NCBI GenBank assembly: GCA_023548195.1
Contig: JAJHZJ010000757.1
Span: forward strand, 186,001-250,000
Direction of reading: 5' to 3'
Source: Bettongia penicillata ogilbyi
Lineage: Eukaryota > Chordata > Mammalia > Diprotodontia > Potoroidae
Length of the DNA stretch: 64,000 nt
Positions 48,638-60,516 of this stretch are shown here, in pieces (within the stretch, counting starts at the first letter, position 1; every line of letters begins with the position of its first letter). The notes below the pieces were generated by a model. It searched no databases. It saw nothing but the letters and a program-made list of their open reading frames with translations, and was not told where the DNA came from. The position numbers were made by a program, and so were the translations under genes.

Positions 48638-51251
48638 GAATAGAGATTTACCTTCTTGATTCAGAAGGATAGAAAATGGAGTGTCTTGAGTGAGGAACAT
48701 AGAGAAAGTCAGTTTACCTGGATCACTGACTGAGGGAAAGCAAGTAATGTACAAAGATTATGAAATTATAGATTTGGATAGTGTGGTAAAGGACTTTAAA
48801 AGCTAAATAGAGCAGTCTCTATTTAATTTTAATATAGGAATTTTCCTTACCAATAGTTCTTCACAGAGGTGAAATCACAGGCCTGGTCTAAAAAAGTCTA
48901 ACTATGACATATACTATTAAATGACAGTTCCTTATAATGTATTCACCGTAGTAAAAACCTAATAGTATATACTGAATTACTAGCAAAGGGCATGTTGCAG
49001 TTCAGATAATTGACAGTATATTCTGATACTAATTTTAAAGAAATAGTTTCTAGGTGTTCACTTGCTCATTTCTCCAAAGTGTGTTCTTTGAAAGGATACA
49101 AACAGATTTCCTACAGTAGTATTCTGGGAAGAAGTGGAAGAACAAGTGTACTGTTTGATAGGAATGGTTAACACATGATGAGGCCATCAGAATGTCAGAA
49201 CAGGGGGTTTTCTATATGCCTGATCAAATATAGCATACTGGTCAAGGTCCTAAATAACTTAGTGATGATAAGAGGTTGGCTGTGAAACTTTGAAAAAAAT
49301 TACGTAAATTGCTTTTTCCTTTTCAATTATTACATATCATTAAAAATACATATGTTTTAGCCTGTATATTTTAATTATTTACACCATCTTTTCCAAAACA
49401 ATTCCTATGTGAATCTTAAGTTTAGCAATGTCAGATACTAATATCATTCATATTAGGCACTTTAATGTATATTTGTATATGTTATTTTATGATAAAATTT
49501 GAATGTTTAAGTTTTCTTCAGATTCATTTTTATTTCAACTTTTTTTACTTCCTTAGTCTGACACAAAAAAGTGTAGTACGTTGATTTCATATTTAGTAAT
49601 ATTTGGAATTAGGCTTAACTGTTTTTGGCATACCAGGACTAAAATATTTAAAGCAGTATATTACTAAGTATTTACATTAATTATAATGAAACTTAATGTT
49701 AACCTCTTTCAGAAATATAAAGGTGGGCTGTATTAAAACTAGAAAAAAACCCATCTCTGCTGCTACAGTCATAACCCCTGTTATCTAAAGGAATATTATA
49801 ACTCATAAACCTGTCTTCACTAATATTAATTATACTTTTTGAATTGTAGAAGTTAATTAAAAATCAACCTTCTTTTTTGTGATTTAATAGATACGACATA
49901 TATAAATGAAAACATTTTCTAGTATACAGTAAAAGCTTAGTTAAATTTATTGAGGAAATTTATAGACTTTATAACTTGCAAGGTTATTGGGAAGGAAGGA
50001 CTTTATAAAATGAAGTACTATATAAATGTGAGTCATTATAATTATTATATCTTATAATAATAGTTCCATTCCATCCTATCCAAAGTTTTCATTTGACTTA
50101 TCAATTTATGCCTGTTAAGCAGGAAATATTTGTTAGAGTTGGCAGAGAGACCTCACAGTAGACATAATTCTGCTTTAGTTTTCTATATGGTAATTTCTTC
50201 TTTATCATATTTAAATTTTTAAATTAACAGGCATTTATTTTTTTCTTTATCTCACCTCTTCCCTACCTACTCGGAAAAACAGAAAAACAAAGTAATTATA
50301 ACAAATGTGCAATCAAGCAAAACAAATTCTCATTTTTGGTTTGTACTATAGGTTATCCATTTTCAATTATTATTAATATTCAGGTTTATATGAGTAAATA
50401 AAACGTTTTTTCATGGCGTTTGAAGTGACATAAAGGCTGTTATATGTCATAGTCTGTGTTCAGGATAGAAAGCAATAATAGTGAAATATTTTCACTCAAA
50501 TTTACAACAAATATGTGAAAAAGTTGATCAGAAACAGTTTTGACAAAAATATATTAAAGATCATAATACAAAGAAATAATTAAAAATACATCTATTTAAA
50601 AATAATAAAACCATACATTTAAGACTGGTTACAATTTAAAACCAAAAGATGTTAGTTACTGTTTACCTTTGAATTATTATTTATAGTTTTCATCATATTT
50701 GCAGAAATCTGCTTCCTTAGTTTCCTAAATAAATGTCATTTGCCTAAGCTGGTTGCCATTTCATGATAAAGACATCTTTATTCAGGTATTAAAACCTTTT
50801 AAAATTTTTGCAATCATGGGACACTTCATTGTTTTCTCCAAGTTGCTGCTTTTCAAAAAACAATGCAAATAGAAAATTCTTTCAAATTCTTTCTTTTAGA
50901 GAATAAGCAACAATCTGCCTCACCTCCTTACAAATACAGCTCAATCTTAGTGTAGATATTTGATTTTCACCAACAAAGAAAGAACCAATGTAATATTTAT
51001 CAGTTTTCTAGAGATTTCTTTAAAGATAGTCCCTGCAACATACAAAATTGTCCAGAAGTCAACTCAGCTACGTATGGAGAAGCTCATCACTGGCAGATTC
51101 ATCTTTGGTGAATTCTTCAATCATGGAAAATTATAAACAGGAAAAAGGGGGGGGGGGGTGGCAGAAGCTCTCAATCTCATGCACATTAAGAGGACCAGAA
51201 CAGAGGCCAGAGGTTGATAATAATTATGGTCTTAAAAAAATCTAAAAACAT
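48638..51251. other. Intron, nothing recognised; G run at 51149-51159
   Basis: Long AT-rich stretch. The part 50880-51240 is slightly more complex and briefly suggested a retrocopy, but no gene could be named. Confidence 0.5.
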
Positions 51252-51500
51252 GTCAAGTGTGGTGGCCCTTGCCTGTAATCTCTGCTATCAGAGATTCTGT
51301 GGCTAGTGGATCTGTGGAGCTTTTTATTCTGAGCTACAGTAGGAATAATGCTGACTTAGTGTCTGTCCCGAGTCTGGCTGAGCAAACAGCCAAGATCAGA
51401 AATGAGCAAGTCAAAGCTTCTTTGCCAGTCAGCGGAGTGATCTTGTCCATAAATGGCTGTTTCACTTCCATTGAGTGGGGTCACTCGATAAAACTTGTGC
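51252..51500 (+). pseudogene. 7SL (SRP) RNA pseudogene
   Basis: The whole order of 7SL RNA can be followed. The 5' Alu domain is GTGTGGTGGCCCTTGCCTGT. The centre has GACTTAGTGTCTGTCC, where 7SL has the GTGTCCGCACTAAG region. The S-domain part is CAGAAATGAGCAAGTCAAAG, then CAGCGGAGTGATCTTG and AAATGGCTGTTTCACTT toward the 3' end. About 50 nt of the S domain is missing relative to the 300-nt RNA. Many changes, no A tail and no clear target duplication point to an old inactive copy. Confidence 0.88.
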
Positions 51501-53754
51501 CCAGTGACAGATGACTTGATATGCTATTGGATGAGCTAAGCTACATTGATTTGATAATTTCTCTGTAGTGTATGCGAATGCAGATCAATAACAGTAGAGC
51601 CACACAGGGATAACAGCAAAACTTTATTAGTCTTTTCACAAGAGGAGGAGAAGACTTTCAGTGTGTAGCCCCCACTGTGATATTGATGGAATCATGCAAC
51701 AACTTTTATCTTCCATCCAAAAGGCTGGAAGCCCTTCAGGGCTTAATCTCAGACTAAAAGCTACCTAACATTAATGGAAGACTACCTTGTCATCGTTGGG
51801 GAAAGATAAGATTCTATAGACAGAACCAGTGAAATAAGGAAATTTTCTAAAATCTTTAATAAGGGTTAGAGAATGAGGGATAAAGACATTAGAAACTTAA
51901 CATCTCACTTTTCCTTCATGCTAGACTAGAGGCTGGGGGGAGTGGGTGGGGGTGAGAGATGGAATGGTGGTATAGCCTAATCTCTGAGTTTATTAGCCTT
52001 AGACTACATACATCTTAAGGGGAGGTGAATCCCAAGCTTGGGGATATACCAGTCACACCAATTTTCATGAGTTCACATTCCAAATTACTGAAACCTTAAA
52101 GAAAAATGGAAATTGCACTTAAATATACAAAAATTAATTAGTTCTTCGGAAAGCAAAGAAGATTATGGAGTTGATTTCATGTCTCATTCAAAGACAGCAA
52201 TAAACATTTCATAGGGTAGTTGGTCATCTCCCTTATCATGTTCATGATGAGTTTAAGCCAAAAGAGTGCCATGAAAATAGTTGTTACTTATGTGCCAACA
52301 AATCTTGTAGATGGTGAACTTTAAAAAAAAGTCTAAAAAGAGCTAGGCATCATCATCCAAACTAGTTTAACATGTGCTTTGATCTTTAATAATTTTGATG
52401 TAAAATGGACTTAGGCTGAATGTGGTCAAAAATATATTGGAAAATATGCCTTAGGTTTGAGAAGTGAAAGAGGCCAAAGACTTGCAGAATACTCAGAAGT
52501 CTCAGGCTCTCATATATCATGAATTTTTTTATTCCATAAGAAAGCCTGAAGGTGCCAGGCATAAATATCGAACTGTCACAAAAATGGAGATATCTGTATC
52601 TTAACAGATATGATATGCCTCACTGCTTAAGCACAGTCATCAGAATCAGCTGTCTGTGAACAGTCTGATCACAAGTAAAAGTAAAAAAATCAACATTAAT
52701 TTCAAAGAGAGGATAAGTAATTAAGAGAAAATACTGTGCAAAACAAACAAAAAACCCACCCCTAGTTCCAATTTGATCTATTCAAGCAAGTCATCGATCA
52801 TTTTTTAAAAATAGAAAATAAAATCCAAAGAGATTTAATTTGATTGTCAACATTTACTGCAAAGGAATTGATAGAAAAGGGCACAGAAATTGCCTTAGCA
52901 AGCAGACATTTGATCTCTTTTCCAAACAGAGACACAAGCCAAGGGCAGTGCCAATTTAGAAAACAGATTCACTCATAAAACATTATGGAGGAGTTTGGTT
53001 GAAGACTGTAAGCAATATCACCTCTGAAAATAGTAAAATGCAATGGAAATAGAAACAAGTTTTCAAGAATTGGCATGAAAACCAGTCAAATCACACTAGC
53101 AAGATAATTCATAGATAAAATTAGCAAGATGGGGAACAAATGGGACAAATTTTTAATTGTATCTATAGCAATCTGTTTCTGTCATCAGGGACACCATATT
53201 TGTATCCTTTGGATTCAGTCCTTGATGACACTAGGAAGGTGAAATGGCTCCTTAGAAATGAAGTGAGAAAGATTAGTTGGAATGAGCCAACTCTATATCA
53301 AGGAAACTATACTCCCAGAGGTAATGCATTCTTGAAAGTTCCCAAAATCATATTACAAAATAGGAAAAATATCTTTTTAAAAAAGGGAAAAAATAGCAAA
53401 TGTTGATTTCACTCTCCATTGTTCCAGACAACAAAGAGTACCTTTGAGCCATAAGTAAAGAAGAAAAAATTTTGAAAGACATAAGGACTCTGATTAATGA
53501 AATGACCAAGAACCCCTTCAGAGGATCTAAAATGAAGCAATACTTTTTCATCTTCAAAAACATAAGAACAGGTTTTACTTGATGTAAATGTGAGATGGAA
53601 ATATGTAGGCTTTTCCAAACAATTTTATACTAAGACTACCACGTTTTTATAGTCATATAATTAGCTGAATGGTGTAGAGAAAATTTTGTTTGACTTTGCA
53701 GAACAAAATATAACTTTAGAGACGCTCCTACAAAACGTAAACATATATCCTGCC
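51501..53754. other. Intron, unassigned
   Basis: Moderately complex sequence. AATAAAG on the minus strand near 51619-51625 and a G-rich block near 51930-51960 hint at old LTR or LINE material, but I could not assign it. Confidence 0.4.
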
Positions 53755-53892
53755 TCTTACTCACTACCTCAGTGACCCTGGACAAGTCTCCTTACCTCCC
53801 TCAGACTCAGCTTATTTATCTATACAAGGGGAACTTGGAGTATATAACATCTGAAATCCCTTCCTGCCCCCAATTTATGATCCTGTGATTGC
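53755..53892 (+). repeat. MIR-type SINE
   Basis: CAGTGACCCTGGACAAGTC, ATCTGAAATCCCTTCCTG and TTATGATCCTGTGAT. Confidence 0.75.
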
Positions 53893-54021
53893 TTGCAAAT
53901 GCTAAATTCATACCAGATTTTTTGAGAAATAGAACTATAGAGTTTATGCTGTCCACTGACTTTCAGTATCTGTGTCGAGTAACACACTGAATTGGGAGAT
54001 TGTGTTTGCCATCCTCAGATG

Positions 54022-54252
54022 GCAAATGGATTGTGCAGTGGCTAGACTGCTGGGCCTGGAGTCAGGAAGACCTAGTTTCAAATGTGGCCTCAGACATTCC
54101 CTGGCCAAGTCACTTAAACCTGTTTCCCTCAGTTTCCTCATCTGCAAAATGAACTGGAGAAGGAAATGGCAAACTAACCCAGTATCTTTCCCAAGAAAAC
54201 CCTTAATGGGGTCACAGGAGTCAGACACAACTGAAAAATGACTGAACAACAG
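54022..54252 (+). mobile_element. tRNA-RTE SINE, full length
   Basis: GCAGTGGCTAGACTGCTGGG, GGAGTCAGGAAGACC, CTCATCTGCAAAATG, CTGGAGAAGGAAATGGCAAA and the end ATGGGGTCACAGGAGTCAG. Tail as in the RTE at 20.7 kb. A clear target duplication was not found. Confidence 0.92.
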
Positions 54253-54419
54253 TAACATCCTTATGGAAGATTACCTGTTAAAAAAAATCCTAATGGAAGA
54301 GAGATTTCCTGTAGCTGACGAAGTCTGAATTGCCCATATTTTCGGAATGCCATAAAAGATCCTCAAATGAAGTATACAATAAATTCTATACATTAATTTC
54401 AAAACTGTATTATTTTCTC

Positions 54420-56770
54420 TAATTTCTTCTTAACTTTCTTCTCCTCTGTGCATTTAAAAGTGTTACACTAGTTTTCTTTCATCACTCTTTCTAAACCACT
54501 CCCCTTCCCTGCTCATGCCCTCCCTCTTCTGAATTAAAAGCTAAGAGAGAGGGCAGGTGGGTGTGAGTGGGGTGGTACTTTGTGATAAATGAGCACAAGC
54601 AAGCAAAATACACAAAAAATGTATGTCTTGGCCTGGTTTTGTGTCTGTATACTTGTGAGGAGATAGATAATGTGCTTCATTTTAGGTAATCTGGTCATTG
54701 TTTTTCTTTACAGTTCTGCTGTCTCTGTATATTATATAATCTCCTGGCTCTACTCACTTTACTCTCCATCAGTTCATACTAGCTAGGATTCTCTCAGATC
54801 ATTTCCTACTAAATAGTAGTATTCCATTACCAAAATGTGTTCAGCCGTTCTCTGGTTGCCTGAGAAGCACTCTACAAAACCCCTTAGATAAGTTATTTGC
54901 TCCTCCCCCCAGTTTCCCTCTTCAGGATAAAGAAATCTGTCACATGTAGCTTGCCTCTTAATCCCATTCCATTTCTATTTATTTCCTTACGTGTTTGATG
55001 TATTTCTACACTAAACTGTGTGTTCAGTCCTTTTTTGTCCATTTTGTGTGAGGATTATCTTATATACACTCTTCTCACTTCTTGCACTGTTTGTAAATTC
55101 TTCTCATGCACCCTGGATATGAAAAATAGTAATTTCCACCCCTTTTTTCTCCATTCTACACTGCTATATATTCCTCCCTTCTCTTTCCCCAAACTCTCAG
55201 ATCAGAGTCAGTCTACCCTCAGGACCTTTGTTTTTCTTATCTCCCTCAGTACCCTTTGAAGACATTAAGATTATGAAGAGATTATTATGTTTTTTCTTTT
55301 AGAATGTTATCACTATATCACCATTCAGTTACTTCCGATTCCTTACATAAAATTTACCTTTCTAAATTTGTCTAAATTCTTGTGATTGTGTTTTGTGGTT
55401 CTATTCAAGTCTGATCTTTTCCTCGGAAAGGCTAGAAATTCCTCTTCCATTAAAGGCCCAACACTACTCCCATCTTATGTTCAGCTTTTCAGGGTAGGTT
55501 ATTATTGATTACTTACTTGATTTCCTGTCTATTTAAGCCTTGTGAAATATTATTCCAATATTTATCAATTTTAGTATAGGCTGCAGGGTCTTCATGATAC
55601 TGACTGCGGACTGTAGTAGGTAAATGAACTTCTGTGTGGATCCTTGAACTGTTTTTTCTTTGACAGTGAGATCTCTGGATTTTGGCGAAGACACTTTTTG
55701 GACATCTTTTGGATTCCTTTAGGTTCCAATAGATGTGAACAGTTTCTTTTATGATACCTTGAAATATCCAAGATTTCTTTTTTCTTTCAAATCTCAATTT
55801 TCATTAAGTCCTATGATATTTAAATGATCTCTCATGGACCCTTTTCCCAGGTCAGTGCTATTTATTTTCAGATATTTTACATTTTTCTCTCTTCTTTCCC
55901 CCTCTTTTGATTTTGTATTAATATTTTTTATCATCTCATGTAATTGTTGATTCCCCTTTGATTTGTTTTAGTTTTCAACGACTCCACTACTTGGATAAGG
56001 TTTACTACTTTTTCTTTTAATCACTTTATTTTTCTTTTAATTCTTCCAGAGTTTTTTGTTTTGTTTTATTTTGTTTTCTTTCCCTTTTTCTAAAAGTACT
56101 TGTGGGAAATCTATTTTTCTTTTCTTGTGAGTCTCTCCCTGCATTTGTTATATACTCCTTGTTCAGAAATCTATAGATATGTGATAATTTTTGCTACTGG
56201 TGATATTTTCTTTGATATATTGATTGCTTTAGTTCTTGGATTTTTAATGAGGTTTTTTCATCCTGTTGCCCTTTTGGATGAAGTCTTTGGCCTTACTTTG
56301 TTTTACTTTGGGTCCACTGGGTTTCTGCACTGACCTCAATCTCCTGACATTAGGATTTCCTTTGAAGTACAGCATACTGGTTCTTCAAGACCGGCATTTC
56401 AGGACAAAGTCTTAGGCTCAAATCCACTGGGTACGAATTCTTCAGGTCTAAACACGGTGCCACCACATTATTTATTGGCTGTTGGCCTCTGCTGCACCTT
56501 GGGGCTTCCAAGGTTCCCTATTCTAGAACTTTCTGATCACTCCAAGTCTTTCCAACTGTCTTTGGTTTTTCTCAGGAGATTCTTCTGTCTTTGCTGTCTC
56601 TAAACCTAGAGGCTTGCAGATTATAAGTTTTCCTTGTCTGGTCATGCTGGGAGACCACTTTGTACTTGTGGCACATTTTCTGGTCTCTTTTCCTTCTGAC
56701 TCCTGTTCTGGCTCCTAGCCTTTCTTCTGTATTTAATATGCTGTGGGTTTACAACTGTCCTGGGGCTTCC
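54420..56770 (-). mobile_element. Old HAL1-like element H
   Basis: On the minus strand a decayed ORF1 lies near 55850-55500: GSMRDHLNIIGLNEN recalls RRDNLKIMGLPE of the younger copies, and the C-terminal step follows. A coiled-coil-coding, T-rich (+) stretch lies upstream to about 56100, and a 3' UTR-like part lies below 55400. No ORF2 text was found. Boundaries are approximate. Confidence 0.6.
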
Positions 56771-56774
56771 ACTT

Positions 56775-56897
56775 TTGTCATTAGATTGTGAGCTTCTTGA
56801 TGGCAAGGGACTGTCTTTTGTCTTTTTTTTTCTTTTTTAGTATTTCCAGTGCTTAGCATATGATAGGTGCTTAATAAATGTTTATTGACTAGCTGAC
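56775..56897 (+). repeat. L2/CORE-SINE type 3' tail
   Basis: ATTAGATTGTGAGCTTCTTG, GTGCTTAGCATATGATAGGTGC and TTAATAAATGTTTATTGACT. Confidence 0.85.
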
Positions 56898-57234
56898 TTT
56901 TCCTGCCCCTGTGGGGAGTGCTTCAAGCTTCAAGTATACCTGGAGTATCTCTGGTGTGTACTGGAGACTTCTGTCTTGTTTAGCTATGTCCATGATAATT
57001 TTTTCTGGTAGGACTTCTTTTGCAGTGACCAAAGGCTTCTTCTAGCTGTCTTCATGTGCAGTCCCAGACTAGATAAAAGTGTTTATTATAATTTGTTTTT
57101 TATTTCTTGATCATTATTTGATTTGATATTCTTTTTACATCTTTCCACTCTATTTTCTATGTTGTTTTATCTCATGCCATTGCCTTCCCTTTTTCCCCAA
57201 GATGATTATTTGAAATGTCATCCTGTGACTCAGC
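56898..57234. other. Intron, nothing recognised
   Basis: T-rich sequence without a supported element. Confidence 0.5.
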
Positions 57235-57512
57235 ACCTCAACACTTCCTCAGTTATCTCTTGCAGAATTCTGATTGGAGGTTAGAGCATTTAACTCCTTC
57301 CTTTATACAGGGTTCACAACCATCTAAGTAACTATTTTCCATCAGTATCATTCCATTGAACACCATACCCTCACTGACCTCCCCCACTTTGAAGCTTTCT
57401 TTTGTGTGTTGTCTTCCCCCTTAAGATTGTATGCTTCTTGACAGCAGGGACTGCCTTTTGCCTTTCCTTCTATGCCTAGCACATAGTAGGAAATTAATAA
57501 ATGTTTAATGAA
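57235..57512 (+). repeat. L2-like 3' end
   Basis: The tail ATTGTATGCTTCTTGACAGC, CTATGCCTAGCACATAGTAGG and TTAATAAATGTTTAATGAA is clear; the upstream part is diverged. Confidence 0.75.
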
Positions 57513-57953
57513 TTCAGCACTGGGGTATATGTGTGAGAGGTAGGCTCATCTATTTAACATTTACTCAGCTTATGAACAAAAGTGTTCAGATTTTCAAAAA
57601 GTAATTCTCCACCCCCCCTCCACTCTCCCAAGTGACCTCCCACTCTCAGTATTTTATCAGTGTTAGAAGTCAAAGTAGAGGTGCCTGGATTCAATGGATA
57701 GACTTAGTCATTCTTGCCTGAGAAATTTTAAGAAATTAGAATTTTGAGACTTTTTTTGAGACCTATCATGTATATTTTTTTACATTGTTATCTCATTTTT
57801 TTCAAATATTTATCTCCTCACTAAGAATTACTCTCCCTGAGGGCAGAAAGGTTTTTTTTTTTGGTCTTTTATCTCTTTGTCTTTTTTATCGCTTTTGTCT
57901 TATTTATCTTTTTTTTTTATCATTCCTTTTGTCTACTCCTATGGTACTTACCA
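57513..57953. other. Intron, T-rich, nothing recognised
   Basis: Several T runs near 57850-57920; no supported element. Confidence 0.5.
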
Positions 57954-57967
57954 TATGATAACTGTTC

Positions 57968-60293
57968 TGCAAAAGACTTCCATAGTAATCATGTTGTGTA
58001 GTACTAATTATATTGCCTTCTGACCTACACTGTCCTCCCTTGTTTTTCCCCCCAACAACTGACCTTGTCCCTTCTCGAAAGTGTTTATTTCTAGTGACTC
58101 CCTTCTCCCATTTGCCCTCCCTTCTAACATTCCCCTCACTCCACTTATTGCCTCTTCTCCTACTTTCCTGTGGTATATGTAAATTTTCATATCAAATTTA
58201 GTGAGCATGTTATTCCCTCCTTCAGCCACATGTGGGGAGAGTAGCTTTATTCCCCGCTCCCCCCTTCTCCCTTATCTCCTCCATTCAATAAGATTTTTCT
58301 TATCTCTTTTATGAGTTATAGCCTGCCCCATTCCATTACTCCCTTTCTCTTCCTGGAATTTTCCTCCTTCACCCCTTAATTTTTATTTTATTTTATTTGT
58401 GTGTGTGTGTATATCATCTCTTCTGATATAATACACCCTGTACTCTCTATCCATCTGTGTGTGTGTGTGTGTGTGTATACAATCTCTCCTACTACTGAAA
58501 TACTGAGAAAAGATTCAAGAGTTAAAAATATTTTCTTTCCATGTACTAATGTAAACAGTTCAGCTTTAGTGAGTCTTGTGTGATCTTTCTGTTTACCTTT
58601 TCATGCTTCCCTTGATTCTTGTCTTGGGAAGTCAAATTTTTAAATACAGATCTGGTCTTTCCTTTCATGAAATCTTGAAAGTCGTCTATATCACTGAATG
58701 ACCATTTTTTCCCTTGAAGTATTATATTCAGATTTGCTGGGTAGGTGATTCTTGGTTTCAATTCCAGTTCCTTTAACTTCTGAAATATCCCACTCCAAGC
58801 CCTTCGATCGCTTAATGTTGAAGCTGCCAGATCCTGTGTTATCCTGATTGTATTTCTGCAGTACTCAAATTGCTTCTTTCTAGCTGCTTGCAGTATTTTC
58901 TCCTTGATCTGGGATCTCTGAAATTTGGCCACAATATTCCTAGGAGTTTCTCTGTTCAGGTTTCTTTCAGGAGGTGACTGATGAATTCTTTCAATGTCCA
59001 TTTTGCCCTCTGATTCTATAACATCAGGGCAGTTTTCCTTGATAATTTCATGGAAGATAATGTCTAGGCTCTTTTTTTGATCATGGCTTTCAAGTAGTTC
59101 AATAATTTTTGAATTATTTCTCCTGGATCTATTTTCAAGGTCAGTTGTTTTTCCAATGAGTTGTTTCACCGTATCTTCAGTTTTTTCAAATTTTTGGTTT
59201 TGTTTACTAACTTCTTGGTTTATCTCATAGTCATTTGTTTCCCTGGACTCAGTTCTGTCTTTCAACGAATTATTTTGTTCAGTGAGCTTTTGAACCTTCT
59301 CCTCATTTGGCTAATTCTGCTTTTTAAAACCTCCTTCTTCTCATTAGCTTTTTGGACCTCTTTTTCCAATTGAGTTAGCCTGTTTTTAAAGCTGTTATTT
59401 TCCTCAGCATTTTTTGGTTTTCCTTTAGTAAGCTGCTAACTTGCTTTTTAAGGTCTTCTATTGCCTGGGCCAAATTTAAATCACTTTTGGAGGCAGGGCC
59501 CTTGACTTCCTCTGACAATGCCTTGTACTTCCTCATCTGAAAGGATGCGGGGGAGACACCTGTCCCCCAAGAAAGTAACCTTCTATGGTCTTATTTTTTT
59601 TCCCTTTTGTGGGCATTTTCCCAGCCAGTTACTTGACTTCTGAGTTTCCTTTCCACTACCGTCTGGCCTCCAGTTCCACCCAGCCAGTGCTTGGGGGCTG
59701 ATTCAAATGCTGCTCCCATGCCTCCTGGGCTTTTGGTGGAGGTGGAGCTGCTATTCATTATGAGATTAAGTTCAGGTGCTCAGGTCTGGGCAGGGCTGCC
59801 ACAAGGGGCTTAGTTCCCTCAGGGGGTTTAGTTGGAGACCTTCAACAATGGATCTGAGCTCCTGTCTGCTTTGGGAGCCCCTGTCTGCTGCTGCCTCCGC
59901 TGCTGCCTCCAGAGGGGGCTTGAGTCTTGGGGACACCCTGCTCCCCTCTCAGCCAGCTGAAAAGACCCTCTCATTGACCTTTGGCGCCTGTGGGTTGAGG
60001 GACCTGCGCTGCTGCTGGAGATTCTGTCCCTGAAGCCTGTTCAGATCTGCTTCTCTCAGTCCTGCGCGGCCAAGGCAGGGCTGGGCTCTGCTCTGGGTTC
60101 AGTGCACAACAGACTTTTCCTGTCAGTCTTTCAGATCTCTCTGGAACAGAAGTCTCCTCCACTCCATTGTTCTGTGGCTTCTACTGCTCTAGAATTTGTT
60201 GAGAGTTCTTCTTTACAAGTGTTTTATGGGCTGTGGGGTAGGAGCTAAGCATCTGTGTATCTTTCTAGTCTGCCATCTTGGCTCCTCTGTATC
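57968..60293 (-). mobile_element. HAL1 (half-L1) element G
   Basis: The minus strand begins at GGAGCCAAGATGGC (near 60286), followed by the leader, the ORF1 ATG at 59616, a decayed coiled coil, and a 720-bp open part (59265-58546). The 3' UTR with GT runs (58397-58412, 58456-58478) follows with no ORF2. It stops short of the full 3' UTR and has no A tail. TATGATAACTGTTC (57954-57967) and TATGATAGCTGTTC (60294-60307), 13 of 14 identical, are the candidate target duplication. Confidence 0.88.
58546..59265 (-). pseudogene. L1-type ORF1, open RRM and C-terminal part (HAL1 G)
   Basis: This is the longest open reading frame in the window, 239 codons. It has the end of the coiled coil, LIGKTTDLENRSRR, the RRM-like domain, then HQSPPERNLNRETPRNIVAK, KEKILQAARKKQFEY and RITYPANLNIILQGKKW of the C-terminal domain. 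The N-terminal coiled coil is broken by stops and shifts upstream (59266-59616). Unlike copies C and F it keeps CAG rather than TGA after RIH. Confidence 0.88.
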
Positions 60294-60480
60294 TATGATA
60301 GCTGTTCAATACATCATTATTTTGAGTTGAGCACTTCCATTTTTTAATAGCTAAGAGCCCATTTTTAAGTTTACTCCTTCTGTGATGAACTGAAGATGTG
60401 AAATCTTTAAAGGTCACAAACTAAAATAATTTCATCCAATTTATACTTGAGTGATATGAGAAGCAACAGTTAGTTTTAAG

Positions 60481-60481
<1 letters not shown>

Positions 60482-60514
<33 letters not shown>
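60482..60514. repeat. (GT)n microsatellite
   Basis: About 16 uninterrupted GT units. Confidence 0.97.

Positions 60515-60516
<2 letters not shown>

Noticed and set aside
50880..51240. Processed pseudogene next to the 7SL copy
   Set aside because: A minus-strand stretch reads protein-like for about 20 residues, but no gene could be named and there is no A tail or target duplication.
51590..52020. Old LTR
   Set aside because: Only a minus-strand AATAAAG and general style suggest it; no ends or duplication.
52100..53700. RTE or other LINE coding remnant
   Set aside because: Several short phrases looked like an endonuclease or linker, but no motif order could be followed in any frame.
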